DNA of 6,762 bases from Myxococcales bacterium (GTDB lineage: Bacteria > Myxococcota_A > Polyangia > Polyangiales > Polyangiaceae). This document shows positions 1-5,695 of the stretch, piece after piece; position 1 is the stretch's first letter, and each line of letters opens with the position of its first letter. The notes beneath the pieces are model-generated. The model was not told where the DNA came from, made no database searches, and worked only from the letters and a program-made list of their open reading frames with translations. Both the position numbers and the translations under genes were made by a program. Location of the stretch: the NCBI GenBank assembly GCA_023248785.1, contig JAHFDX010000204.1, positions 1-6,762 of the forward strand, in the 5' to 3' direction.

Positions 1-1
1 C

Positions 2-385
2 GAGCCTCGCAAGCGGGAGGAATGCGCCGGTTTGTCCTCGAATGGCGATGGTTTGCGGATCCGGGAAGACAACCGGTTTGGGAAGCCCGTCGCCTGGCCA
101 GCCGGAGGAATGGTCGCCGGCAAGAAAAACGTGGATCACGACGCCATTTTCGGTGTCCTTCAGCCCCTTGCTTCCCGGGAACTTCTCAAGATAACCACGT
201 CCGAGCACACGACGCTTGAGCTCTGCCAGTCCTTCCCGTGTCAGCAACACATCGACGTCCGTCGTAACGCGGCGATAGCCGTATTGATTGAGCGCCATCG
301 CTCCGACGATCGCGTAAGGGATCTTTGCGTCTTCCAGCACACCCACTAACTTTTTCAGTGCGCGGTGAACGTCCGCATCTCTCAT
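2..385 (-). CDS. Nucleotidyltransferase-fold protein (MNT/AbiEii-like), N-terminal part, runs off left edge
   Basis: I translated this reading frame directly; it stays open for 128 codons from an ATG at 385 to the left edge, so the C-terminus is missing. A GAGG Shine-Dalgarno lies 6 bases before the ATG, which fixes the start. An N-terminal helix (residues 1-22) is followed by PYAIVGAMAL (23-32), then YGYRR (35-39), then TTDVDVLL (41-48). This is the G-x-x-A-L ... T-x-D-x-D signature of the polymerase-beta nucleotidyltransferase fold in small stand-alone proteins of the MNT/AbiEii/DUF type. FPGSKG (69-74), an AGD (89-91) and PKPVVFPDP (about 101-109) match my memory of a small bacterial family, usually about 170-190 residues long, that continues with a helical tail. 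By family, such proteins move nucleotides onto proteins or small molecules and some act in toxin-antitoxin or defence pairs, but many are uncharacterised. Oddity: where a third acidic residue is expected on the next strand (V-I-x-V-F, 83-87) there is His85. It is divergent from boxC. The fold is fairly sure, the function unknown. Confidence 0.72.
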   Translation of the reverse strand, partial: MRDADVHRALKKLVGVLEDAKIPYAIVGAMALNQYGYRRVTTDVDVLLTREGLAELKRRVLGRGYLEKFPGSKGLKDTENGVVIHVFLAGDHSSGWPGDGLPKPVVFPDPQTIAIRGQTGAFLPLARL

Positions 386-561
386 GAAAAACCTCGAAGA
401 ATAAGCCGCTCCGTCCCAAAACTGAGCTTCTGCGCTCGGAGAGATGCTGACCGGAATGGCCATTGCCTGTTTGTAGCACTTCCGTGCTCTCGCGGCACGA
501 TGCTGTCCGCCGCAAAAGGCCCATTGCGCACCCAGATCCAGTCCTCTACGGTTTGCTCGCC
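386..561. promoter_or_regulatory. Divergent intergenic region between nucleotidyltransferase gene and boxC
   Basis: These 176 bases separate two genes read outward, so both promoters should lie here. I see no convincing sigma-70 hexamer pair in either direction. A small perfect hairpin, AGCAC-TTCC-GTGCT, sits at 475-488, about 75 bases before the boxC start, but it has no T-tract and is too short to call an operator or attenuator. The plus-strand frame of boxC stays open through 463-561. Family alignment from memory starts near residues 14-24 of the protein begun at 562, so this stretch is treated as non-coding. Confidence 0.4.
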
Positions 562-2223
562 ATGGCGACGCAAGCACCTTTGCAACCCCCCGTTCGTTTC
601 GATGCGCACCCGGCCACCTACAAGCATTGGAAACTCGAGTTTCCAAGCGAGTACGAGGGCCGTGTTGCGCGATTGCTGCTTGATGTGAAAGACGACGCTG
701 GGCTTCGCGAAGGCTATTCGCTCAAACTCAACTCGTACGATCTCAGCGTCGACATCGAGCTTGCCGATGCACTCTCGCGCATCCGGTTCGAACATCCCGA
801 AGTGCACGCCATCGTGTTCGCGAGTGCGAAAGACCGCATCTTTTCTGCCGGTGCGAACATCTACATGCTGGGCTTGAGTTCGCACGGCTTCAAAGTGAAC
901 TTTTGCAAGTTCACAAATGAAACCCGTCTCTATCTCGAAGAGATGAGCGCAGAGAGCTCCATCTTCAGCTTGGCTGCGCTGAGCGGCACAGCATCGGGTG
1001 GTGGGTACGAACTCGCCATTGCATGCGACGAGATGGTGTTGGCAGACGACGGCTCGAGTGCGGTGAGCCTTCCGGAGGCTCCGCTCCTCGGCGTACTCCC
1101 TGGAACCGGCGGCCTCACGCGACTGGTGGATAAAAGAAAAGTGCGAAGAGATCACGCCGATGTGTTTTCCACAATCGCGGAAGGAGTTCGTGGCAAGCGA
1201 GCCGTGGAGTGGAACTTGGTCGATGAGGCACCAAGTCGCGCGTCGTTCGCCGCAGCAGTTGAGCGCCGCGTGCGAGCGTTGGTCGATCGCTCGAAGGCAA
1301 AGCCGAGAGCTCCCGTGGGTTGGACGCCAATTGAGACGAAACGCACAGCGTCGGGCTCCGAGTACAAATACGTTTCTCTCAACGTGGATGCTTCGAAGCG
1401 AACTGCAACACTCACTCTTCGTGCGCCGTCGAGCATCGAACCAAAAACACCGGAAGAGCTCGCACGTGACGGATCTTCCGCGTGGGCCATTCGTGCGTTT
1501 CGAGAGCTCGACGATGCGCTTTTGGATCTTCGTTTCAATTGGCCCACCATCGGCGTCATTGCCGTGCGGACAGAAGGGGACGCGAAGAAGGTTCTTGAGG
1601 TTGACGCATTCTTGTCCGCACATGCAAGCGACGGCCTCGTCCACGAGGTGCGCCTGCTCATCAAGCGCGTTCTCAAGCGCTACGACATGATGGCCAAGAG
1701 TCTCTTTGCACTCATCGAACCGGGTTCATGCTTTGTAGGAACGCTCTTCGAGCTCGTTCTTGGCGCCGACCGCTCGTACATGCTCGAGGCCGAAGGCAAC
1801 ACGGTGGCACTCTCGAACTTAAACCAAGGCGTGTTTCCAATGGGCAATGGACTGTCTCGGTTGCAAGCTCACTTCTATCATGCACCCGTACGTGCAACCG
1901 AAGTGGGTACATTGCGCGAGGCTCTCTCCACGAAGCAGGCATATGATCTCGGATTAGTTACATTTTCGCCGGACGACATTGATTGGGAAGACGAAGTGCG
2001 CATCGCTCTTGAAGAGCGCGCAAGCCTCTCGCCCGATGCCATGACAGGCATGGAAGCAAACTTGCGATTTGTAGGGCCTGAGACCCTCGAGACCAAGATT
2101 TTTGGGCGCCTCACCGCATGGCAAAATTGGATCTTTGTGAGGCCCAACGCCGTTGGACCCAAGGGCGCACTTTCGCTTTACGGCCGGCCCGAACGGCCCG
2201 AATTCGACTGGAATCGAACGTAG
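562..2223 (+). CDS. boxC: Benzoyl-CoA-dihydrodiol lyase / 2,3-epoxybenzoyl-CoA dihydrolase BoxC
   Basis: BoxC (EC 4.1.2.44) is a cytosolic crotonase-superfamily enzyme of aerobic benzoate breakdown. It opens 2,3-epoxybenzoyl-CoA, made by BoxA and BoxB, with two waters to give 3,4-dehydroadipyl-CoA semialdehyde and formate. The 553-residue product fits the family length (about 550-560). Recognisable BoxC blocks run end to end: YKHWKLEF (20-27), LKLNSYDLSVDIEL (55-68), RIRFEHPEV (73-81), the crotonase oxyanion segment FSAGANIYMLGLSSH (94-108) followed by VNFCKFTNETR (112-122), SGGGYELAIACDE (145-157), LLGVLPGTGGLTR (175-187) with DKRKVRRDHADVF (190-202), IEPGSCFVGT (385-394), and FGRLTAWQNWIF plus RPNAVGPKGAL near 514-537. 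The two crotonase-like halves are intact and I see no frameshift. The ATG at 562 was chosen over the upstream ATG at 463 because family similarity begins about 20 residues later and the upstream 33 codons look unrelated; no clear Shine-Dalgarno supports either. No boxA, boxB, benzoate-CoA ligase or ring-cleavage partner is in the window, so it looks monocistronic. Identity is very secure, the exact start less so. Confidence 0.95.
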   Translation: MATQAPLQPPVRFDAHPATYKHWKLEFPSEYEGRVARLLLDVKDDAGLREGYSLKLNSYDLSVDIELADALSRIRFEHPEVHAIVFASAKDRIFSAGANIYMLGLSSHGFKVNFCKFTNETRLYLEEMSAESSIFSLAALSGTASGGGYELAIACDEMVLADDGSSAVSLPEAPLLGVLPGTGGLTRLVDKRKVRRDHADVFSTIAEGVRGKRAVEWNLVDEAPSRASFAAAVERRVRALVDRSKAKPRAPVGWTPIETKRTASGSEYKYVSLNVDASKRTATLTLRAPSSIEPKTPEELARDGSSAWAIRAFRELDDALLDLRFNWPTIGVIAVRTEGDAKKVLEVDAFLSAHASDGLVHEVRLLIKRVLKRYDMMAKSLFALIEPGSCFVGTLFELVLGADRSYMLEAEGNTVALSNLNQGVFPMGNGLSRLQAHFYHAPVRATEVGTLREALSTKQAYDLGLVTFSPDDIDWEDEVRIALEERASLSPDAMTGMEANLRFVGPETLETKIFGRLTAWQNWIFVRPNAVGPKGALSLYGRPERPEFDWNRT

Positions 2224-2427
2224 CCGTTTTTGTTGTCCATTTGGATGAGTGGGGAGGCCCAACATTCCAACTTCGACGTGCTTCTATCCCCCCCCACAAA
2301 CATGCGGCGGAGTGCCACCACCTCATTCTCGACGCGACATGCGCGACGAAACTTTGCTGGGAATTGCGAGGCACCTCTTATGCGGGAGTGTCGTCGTCCG
2401 TTCCATTTCTAGAACGGAGTGCAAGAC
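2224..2427. other. Intergenic region after boxC, upstream of exported protein gene
   Basis: The 204 bases between the boxC stop and the next ATG hold a TTTTT run right after the stop with no good hairpin in front of it, so I do not call a terminator. A run of eight C lies at 2288-2295. The last part forms the hairpin listed separately. Short open frames here lack ribosome sites and recognisable content. The promoter of the exported protein gene is expected here, but I cannot place its hexamers. Confidence 0.4.
2397..2418 (+). promoter_or_regulatory. Hairpin overlapping the Shine-Dalgarno of the exported-protein gene
   Basis: A perfect 7-bp inverted repeat, TCCGTTC and GAACGGA, is separated by an 8-base loop (CATTTCTA). 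Its 3' arm includes GGA of the GGAG ribosome-binding site at 2416-2419, which sits 8 bases before the ATG at 2428. In the mRNA the stem would hide the ribosome site, so it could dampen or gate translation. Alternatively, the DNA dyad could be a repressor operator. The pairing is seen directly; any regulatory role is inference. Confidence 0.4.
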
Positions 2428-3111
2428 ATGGCCATTTCCAAACTGCTCCATCGTGTGAGTGCGGGACCACTCTTCTCGTTTGGCGCGTTGCTTTTGCTGG
2501 GCGACTCCCCGTGTGAGCCCTCCAGCGATAAATGTGGGACGGGCTCGGGCGCTTACTACGACGCCGGCTATTACTACTACGACGATGGAGCGGATGCTTC
2601 GCCAACCTCGTACGACGCGTCCCAAGGCACGACCGACGGCGGAACAGGCGGGCAATGTAACGGCATCGCATACGAAAGCGATAAAGAATGCGCCGGTCCA
2701 GACACCTCGTCGGCATCGTACGTGCAATGCCGCCACGTGGACGGAGACGCCCCCACGTTGGAAGGGGGCACGTGGCCCGGAGATGGCACGTACACGCTCA
2801 CCGATTGCCTTGATCACGGAGGGACCGGCGGCGCGGGCGGCACTCATTTTGTTTTCAAATGGGTCTTCACGGTTTCTGGAACCGCGTGGAAGGGCACCTA
2901 CACAACGTGCACATTGAATACAGCGATCACGTCGCACTACTTCATGACGGCGAACGTGCAACCGAACAACCAGTTCATTGCTCTCACACGAACTTGTGGG
3001 ACCGGTTTCGTGACCGGAACCCCGTATGCAGCAAGTGGGAATACGGTGACCGTCTCGTTCGGCGCGACAGTCCAAGGAGAGACCGAGCACCTCGTGTTTA
3101 CCAAGAAGTGA
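2428..3111 (+). CDS. Exported Tyr/Asp/Gly-rich protein of unknown function
   Basis: The 227-residue product is not a protein I can name. Residues 1-28 look like a signal peptide: Lys5 and Arg9, then a hydrophobic stretch GPLFSFGALLLLG (13-25). Cys29 follows, but the preceding D-S-P is not a proper lipobox, so cleavage by signal peptidase I or an atypical lipoprotein are both possible. Residues 40-76 are a low-complexity linker rich in Tyr, Asp, Ser, Thr and Gly (GYYYYDDGAD at 47-56). The remainder (about 77-227) looks like a beta-rich domain with DGTYTLTDC (119-127), a Gly-rich turn (131-138), and a terminal VFTKK. Eight cysteines (29, 36, 77, 88, 101, 127, 161, 190), an even number, fit disulfides outside the cytoplasm. 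A DGTY-to-FTK layout recalls a recurrent group of myxobacterial exported proteins, from memory only. GGAG at 2416-2419 with 8-base spacing selects the ATG at 2428; a GTG at 2419 overlaps that site and is unlikely. Ligand and role are unknown. Confidence 0.8.
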   Translation: MAISKLLHRVSAGPLFSFGALLLLGDSPCEPSSDKCGTGSGAYYDAGYYYYDDGADASPTSYDASQGTTDGGTGGQCNGIAYESDKECAGPDTSSASYVQCRHVDGDAPTLEGGTWPGDGTYTLTDCLDHGGTGGAGGTHFVFKWVFTVSGTAWKGTYTTCTLNTAITSHYFMTANVQPNNQFIALTRTCGTGFVTGTPYAASGNTVTVSFGATVQGETEHLVFTKK

Positions 3112-3190
3112 GTGGGAAGAGAGGCGGGGCACCAAAGAGACGCTCTCTGATCTCTCCGGCACGCCGAAATAACGGGATACGCTACCCCGC
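3112..3190. other. Short intergenic region before the SDR gene
   Basis: Seventy-nine bases rich in GAGA/CTCT runs can pair in several alternative ways, for example AGAGA-CGC-TCTCT at 3136-3148. GCGGGG at 3124-3129 is complementary to CCCCGC at 3185-3190, immediately before the next ATG. None has a T-tract, so no terminator is called. The spacing allows either read-through from the exported-protein gene or a separate promoter. Confidence 0.3.
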
Positions 3191-4180
3191 ATGCAGATTC
3201 TTGTAACCGGAGCCACGGGCCTTGTCGGAAACGCCCTTGTTCATGCGCTTACCACTCGCGGAGATCGCGTGCGCGCGCTTGTTCGAAATGAAACGCGTGC
3301 GCGGTCCATGCTTTCAAGCGAGGTTGAGATTTGCATTGGCGATGTGACCGAGCCAAGTTCACTCGATCCTGCATTGCGCGATGTGGAGCGCGTCTTTCAT
3401 GCGGCGGGTATGCCCGAACAGTGGCAACGCGACGATGCGATCTTCGATCGCGTGAACCGACAGGGCACGGTCAACGTGCTCCAAGCCGCGGAGCGTGCGC
3501 GCGTATCGAAGGTGATTGTCACCTCGACGATGGACGTTTTTGCCGCACAGCCTGGCGGAACACTCGTTGAGACGAACCTCGATCCAAATCCAAAGCCCAC
3601 GGCGTACGAGCGCTCGAAGCAGGCCGCGGAACACGAGTCGATGAAGTTCCTCGATCGGGGGTTGGATGTTGTTTTTGTGAACCCGGGCTCTGTGTATGGA
3701 CCGAGTCCGGTGGTTGGCACTGTGAATGCGCTCGTCAAGCAAGTGGTCGATCGAAAACTTCCGCTTGTGCCTCCGGGAGGATTTCCCCTCGCGTACATCG
3801 ATGGGGTCACGCACGTGCATTTGGCCGCCGCAGATCGCGCAAAGAAGGGCGAACGTTACCTCGTCGGTGACGAATACGTGAGCGTGCGAGCACTCGTTGA
3901 GAAGGTGTGTGAACTCACCAAGGGTGTGCGTGTGCCTCCGAACGCGCCGGTGTGGCTGATGAAGGCGCTTTCGGCTGTCTCGGCTCCGCTTGCGCGCTTG
4001 TTTGGATTTAAGCCACTCGTTGCGCCCGGCGAACTCAATTTCTTGCTGTGGGACATTCGCATGGACACGGCGAAGGCCCAGCGCGAGTTGGGTCTTGTTC
4101 CGACGCCTATCGACGTGGGTCTTCAAAAGACGATCGACTGGTTACAGAGTCGAAAACCGCCGAGGGCTGCTGCGACATAG
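3191..4180 (+). CDS. Extended short-chain dehydrogenase/reductase (NAD(P)-dependent epimerase/dehydratase family)
   Basis: This is a cytosolic Rossmann-fold oxidoreductase of the extended SDR class, near the 3-beta-hydroxysteroid dehydrogenase / dihydroflavonol-reductase / HpnA-like branch. The product has 329 residues, normal for the class. The N-terminal nucleotide-binding loop TGATGLVG (6-13) gives G-x-x-G-x-x-G; GDV (50-52) is the acidic strand end that usually contacts the adenine, and HAAG (70-73) follows. The catalytic set is visible as T111/S112/T113 on the fifth strand, Tyr139 and Lys143 in Y-E-R-S-K. NPGSVYGPS (164-172) is the typical strand-six motif. The C-terminal substrate region ends with D-x-x-x-A-x-x-E-L-G (292-301) and a TIDWL helix (314-318), both common in sugar or steroid-type SDRs. 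Cofactor choice (NAD or NADP) and substrate cannot be read from the sequence. The ATG lies 3 codons before the first beta-strand, so the start is natural although the nearest purine block (GGGA, 3174-3177) is too far for a good ribosome site. The gene is convergent with the next one. Confidence 0.9.
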   Translation: MQILVTGATGLVGNALVHALTTRGDRVRALVRNETRARSMLSSEVEICIGDVTEPSSLDPALRDVERVFHAAGMPEQWQRDDAIFDRVNRQGTVNVLQAAERARVSKVIVTSTMDVFAAQPGGTLVETNLDPNPKPTAYERSKQAAEHESMKFLDRGLDVVFVNPGSVYGPSPVVGTVNALVKQVVDRKLPLVPPGGFPLAYIDGVTHVHLAAADRAKKGERYLVGDEYVSVRALVEKVCELTKGVRVPPNAPVWLMKALSAVSAPLARLFGFKPLVAPGELNFLLWDIRMDTAKAQRELGLVPTPIDVGLQKTIDWLQSRKPPRAAAT

Positions 4181-4244
4181 ACATCCCAAAGCAACCTCCC
4201 GCCGGGCACCGCATTCTCCGTTCCGGCGCAACCGCCGCGCTCGT
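4181..4244. other. Convergent 3' gap between the two Rossmann-fold reductases
   Basis: The 64 bases between the two stop codons are where a bidirectional terminator would be expected. The best pairing is CGCCGG (4200-4205) with CCGGCG (4223-4228), a 6-bp stem with a 17-base loop. It lacks a T-run on either strand, so it is only a weak candidate. Confidence 0.2.
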
Positions 4245-5456
4245 CTACGACGTGGAAGGGCGAGTTTCAATGCGCATACCCGCGGAGCGCAGACGCTCGA
4301 CGAGGACCAATCCAAGCCCGGTCGCGGGAGTGAGCACGCCGCCTCGAGTAGGCGCTCCCGGCAAGCGATCTCTATCGAGGATGAGCGCCATCGCGGATTC
4401 GCAAACCATTTTTACCGTCACCCGATTGCCGGGATCTCCGGTTGAAGCAAAATCGCACTCCACCTTCTTGCCATCTGTGCCTCGCCCAAACAGGCGCACG
4501 TGCATGAAGCCTCCGTCCATCACCTTCTCCGAAGGACCATGCCCAGGTGCAGGGCCGAGCCGCGCAGCCAAGTCGCGCGCCCGCCGCGACCGACCCAGGA
4601 CCTCGAGCCATGCCATGCCAAAGGCTAACCCCGCAGCTACGATCGGGTTCGTCGGCCCCATCGCTTCCCAATAACGAAAGCCATCTCCATATGGAGTTCC
4701 ATATTCATCAGCTAACGCGGCGCTTCGCCTTACAATCCGCGTGTTCACGGGCGCCATAAAGAACGGGCCCGCCCATGCGCCGAGGTCTTTGTCTTCAATC
4801 GCTCGATCGAGGTCGCGATCGTTCGCGCCATCTGCAGGCCTGCGGTCGTGGGGATTGAGCAGGAACGGATCTTTGATGAGCGCCACATCTTCCTTGCCCG
4901 CGTTGTGAAGCGCAGTCGCAAGCGTCCCGCCGGTGAAGCCCCCCTTGCCGTCGAAGAACGCTTTGGCTTCGACGCACGCTTGACCGGATTCGTAGAGAGC
5001 GTGGACGAGCAACAGCGTCCCGATGTCAGACGGGATCGAATCGAATCCGCATGCCGGAATAATTCGCGCACGACTTGCGAGCGCAACCTCATGGTATCGG
5101 TCGATCATTCTCCGTATGAATGGAACCTCGCCGGTGATGTCGACGTAGTCGACGCCGGCGCGCGCACACACGGCGACCAGTGGTTCGCCGCAGAGCGAAT
5201 AGGGCCCCGCGGTGGTGAGAAGCACGCGTGTGCTCGCAACCATGGCATCGACGGTTGACGGTTCGCTGCTGTCGGCGACAATGATCCCGGCGTGCCGTGA
5301 GAGCCCCTGCGCGACTGCTCCAAGCGTGGTGGGGTTGCGACCGGCGATCGCCCAACGCAACCCATCGGGCGCGTGCCTGTCCATATAGTCTGCGGCTTGT
5401 CGTCCCGTAAAACCGGTCGCGCCGTAGAGGACGATGTCGTACTTGGCGTTGTTCAC
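4245..5456 (-). CDS. Saccharopine dehydrogenase-like / trans-acting enoyl reductase family protein
   Basis: The 403-residue product belongs to the SCCPDH-like oxidoreductases, the group that includes mycobacterial trans-acting enoyl reductase (Rv2953 type) and eukaryotic SCCPDH, rather than true lysine-pathway saccharopine dehydrogenase. Evidence in order: Rossmann loop YGATGFTG (11-18), AGRN (38-41), LTTAGPY (80-86) with CGEPLVAVCARAGVDYVD (89-106) and ITGE (107-110), then GFDSIPSD (137-144), the family's signature turn. A long middle segment (about 160-300) is the substrate or dimer domain. A small hydrophobic stretch (PIVAAGLAFGMAWLEVL, 271-287) is the usual membrane-associating helix region. 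Family length is about 390-430 residues, so the gene is complete. The start is GTG; only a weak AGG lies 3 bases before it, but the first beta-strand begins at residue 6, so the start is well placed. Mycobacterial relatives reduce an acyl chain on a polyketide synthase in lipid assembly; no PKS is in the window, so substrate is unknown. Transcription is opposite to both neighbours. Confidence 0.9.
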   Translation of the reverse strand: MNNAKYDIVLYGATGFTGRQAADYMDRHAPDGLRWAIAGRNPTTLGAVAQGLSRHAGIIVADSSEPSTVDAMVASTRVLLTTAGPYSLCGEPLVAVCARAGVDYVDITGEVPFIRRMIDRYHEVALASRARIIPACGFDSIPSDIGTLLLVHALYESGQACVEAKAFFDGKGGFTGGTLATALHNAGKEDVALIKDPFLLNPHDRRPADGANDRDLDRAIEDKDLGAWAGPFFMAPVNTRIVRRSAALADEYGTPYGDGFRYWEAMGPTNPIVAAGLAFGMAWLEVLGRSRRARDLAARLGPAPGHGPSEKVMDGGFMHVRLFGRGTDGKKVECDFASTGDPGNRVTVKMVCESAMALILDRDRLPGAPTRGGVLTPATGLGLVLVERLRSAGMRIETRPSTS

Positions 5457-5573
5457 AGACCTAGAGCTATGTGCAGCGATGTGGGTTCGTCACGCGAAAA
5501 GAGACAATAAGTGTCCAGGATTTGCAGTTCGGCGCGTCCAATACCGTGAGGCCATGGCGATCATTAACGCACA

Positions 5574-5602
5574 TCGACGTTTGCTTGGGCCTTCCATACT
5601 AT
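5574..5602 (+). promoter_or_regulatory. Candidate sigma-70-like promoter for the cupin gene
   Basis: TCGACG (5574-5579) and TACTAT (5597-5602) match the -35 and -10 consensus at four of six bases each, with a 17-base spacer. If used, transcription would start near 5609 and the leader would carry the inverted repeat at 5621-5650. Matches of this quality arise often by chance. Confidence 0.25.
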
Positions 5603-5620
5603 CTTCAGCGTGGCGCGTCC

Positions 5621-5650
5621 GTTCACTCCAACCGCAAAGTGCGAGTGAAC
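5621..5650. repeat. Perfect 8-bp inverted repeat upstream of the cupin gene
   Basis: GTTCACTC (5621-5628) and GAGTGAAC (5643-5650) are exact reverse complements separated by 14 bases. The half-site centres are 22 bases apart, about two helical turns, which suits a dimeric transcription factor on one DNA face. It could also form a leader hairpin. There is no T-tract after it, which argues against a terminator. The protein that would bind it is unknown. Confidence 0.45.
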
Positions 5651-5695
5651 AAGTAGAAGAGGCCCAACGTCACACAGACTCGAAAGGCGGGCGCT

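Larger units (their letters stand above)
5457..5695. promoter_or_regulatory. Divergent regulatory region between reductase and Tat-cupin genes
   Basis: These 239 bases separate genes read outward and must carry both promoters. Visible elements are a short dyad GACA-ATAAG-TGTC at 5503-5515, two copies of GGCGCGTCC at 5531-5539 and 5612-5620, a possible sigma-70-like promoter facing right, and the 8-bp inverted repeat at 5621-5650. A GAAAGG block at 5682-5687 serves as ribosome site for the ATG at 5696. No coding frame here looks real. Confidence 0.5.

Noticed and set aside
475..488. AGCAC-TTCC-GTGCT hairpin upstream of boxC as an operator
   Set aside because: Five base pairs are common by chance, and no promoter can be placed next to it.
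463..561. Upstream in-frame extension of boxC from ATG 463
   Set aside because: The 33 extra residues do not resemble BoxC N-termini and no Shine-Dalgarno supports that start; treated as leader.
382..1644. 420-codon open frame on the minus strand, antisense to boxC
   Set aside because: It lies opposite a clearly identified boxC and its translation is Arg/Cys-rich without any recognisable domain; a codon-bias shadow.
2288..2295. Run of eight C as a possible phase-variation tract
   Set aside because: It is outside any coding frame, about 130 bases from the next ATG, and not placed between promoter elements I can identify; a single homopolymer is weak evidence.
2323..3216. 297-codon open frame on the minus strand, opposite the exported protein gene
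   Set aside because: The plus-strand frame has a signal peptide, a good ribosome site and even cysteine number, while the minus product is Arg/Val/Cys-rich with no domain.
3359..4126. 255-codon minus-strand frame inside the SDR gene
   Set aside because: The SDR has all family motifs in the plus frame; the antisense product is His/Arg-rich and featureless.
4200..4228. Stem CGCCGG/CCGGCG as an intrinsic terminator between convergent genes
   Set aside because: Only six pairs with a 17-base loop and no T-run on either strand.
4048..4674. 208-codon plus-strand frame overlapping the SDR end and the enoyl reductase-like gene
   Set aside because: It spans the 3' ends of two well-supported genes and shows no domain or ribosome site.
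5503..5515. GACA-ATAAG-TGTC dyad as an operator for the reductase gene
   Set aside because: Four-base half-sites are too short to support without conservation data.
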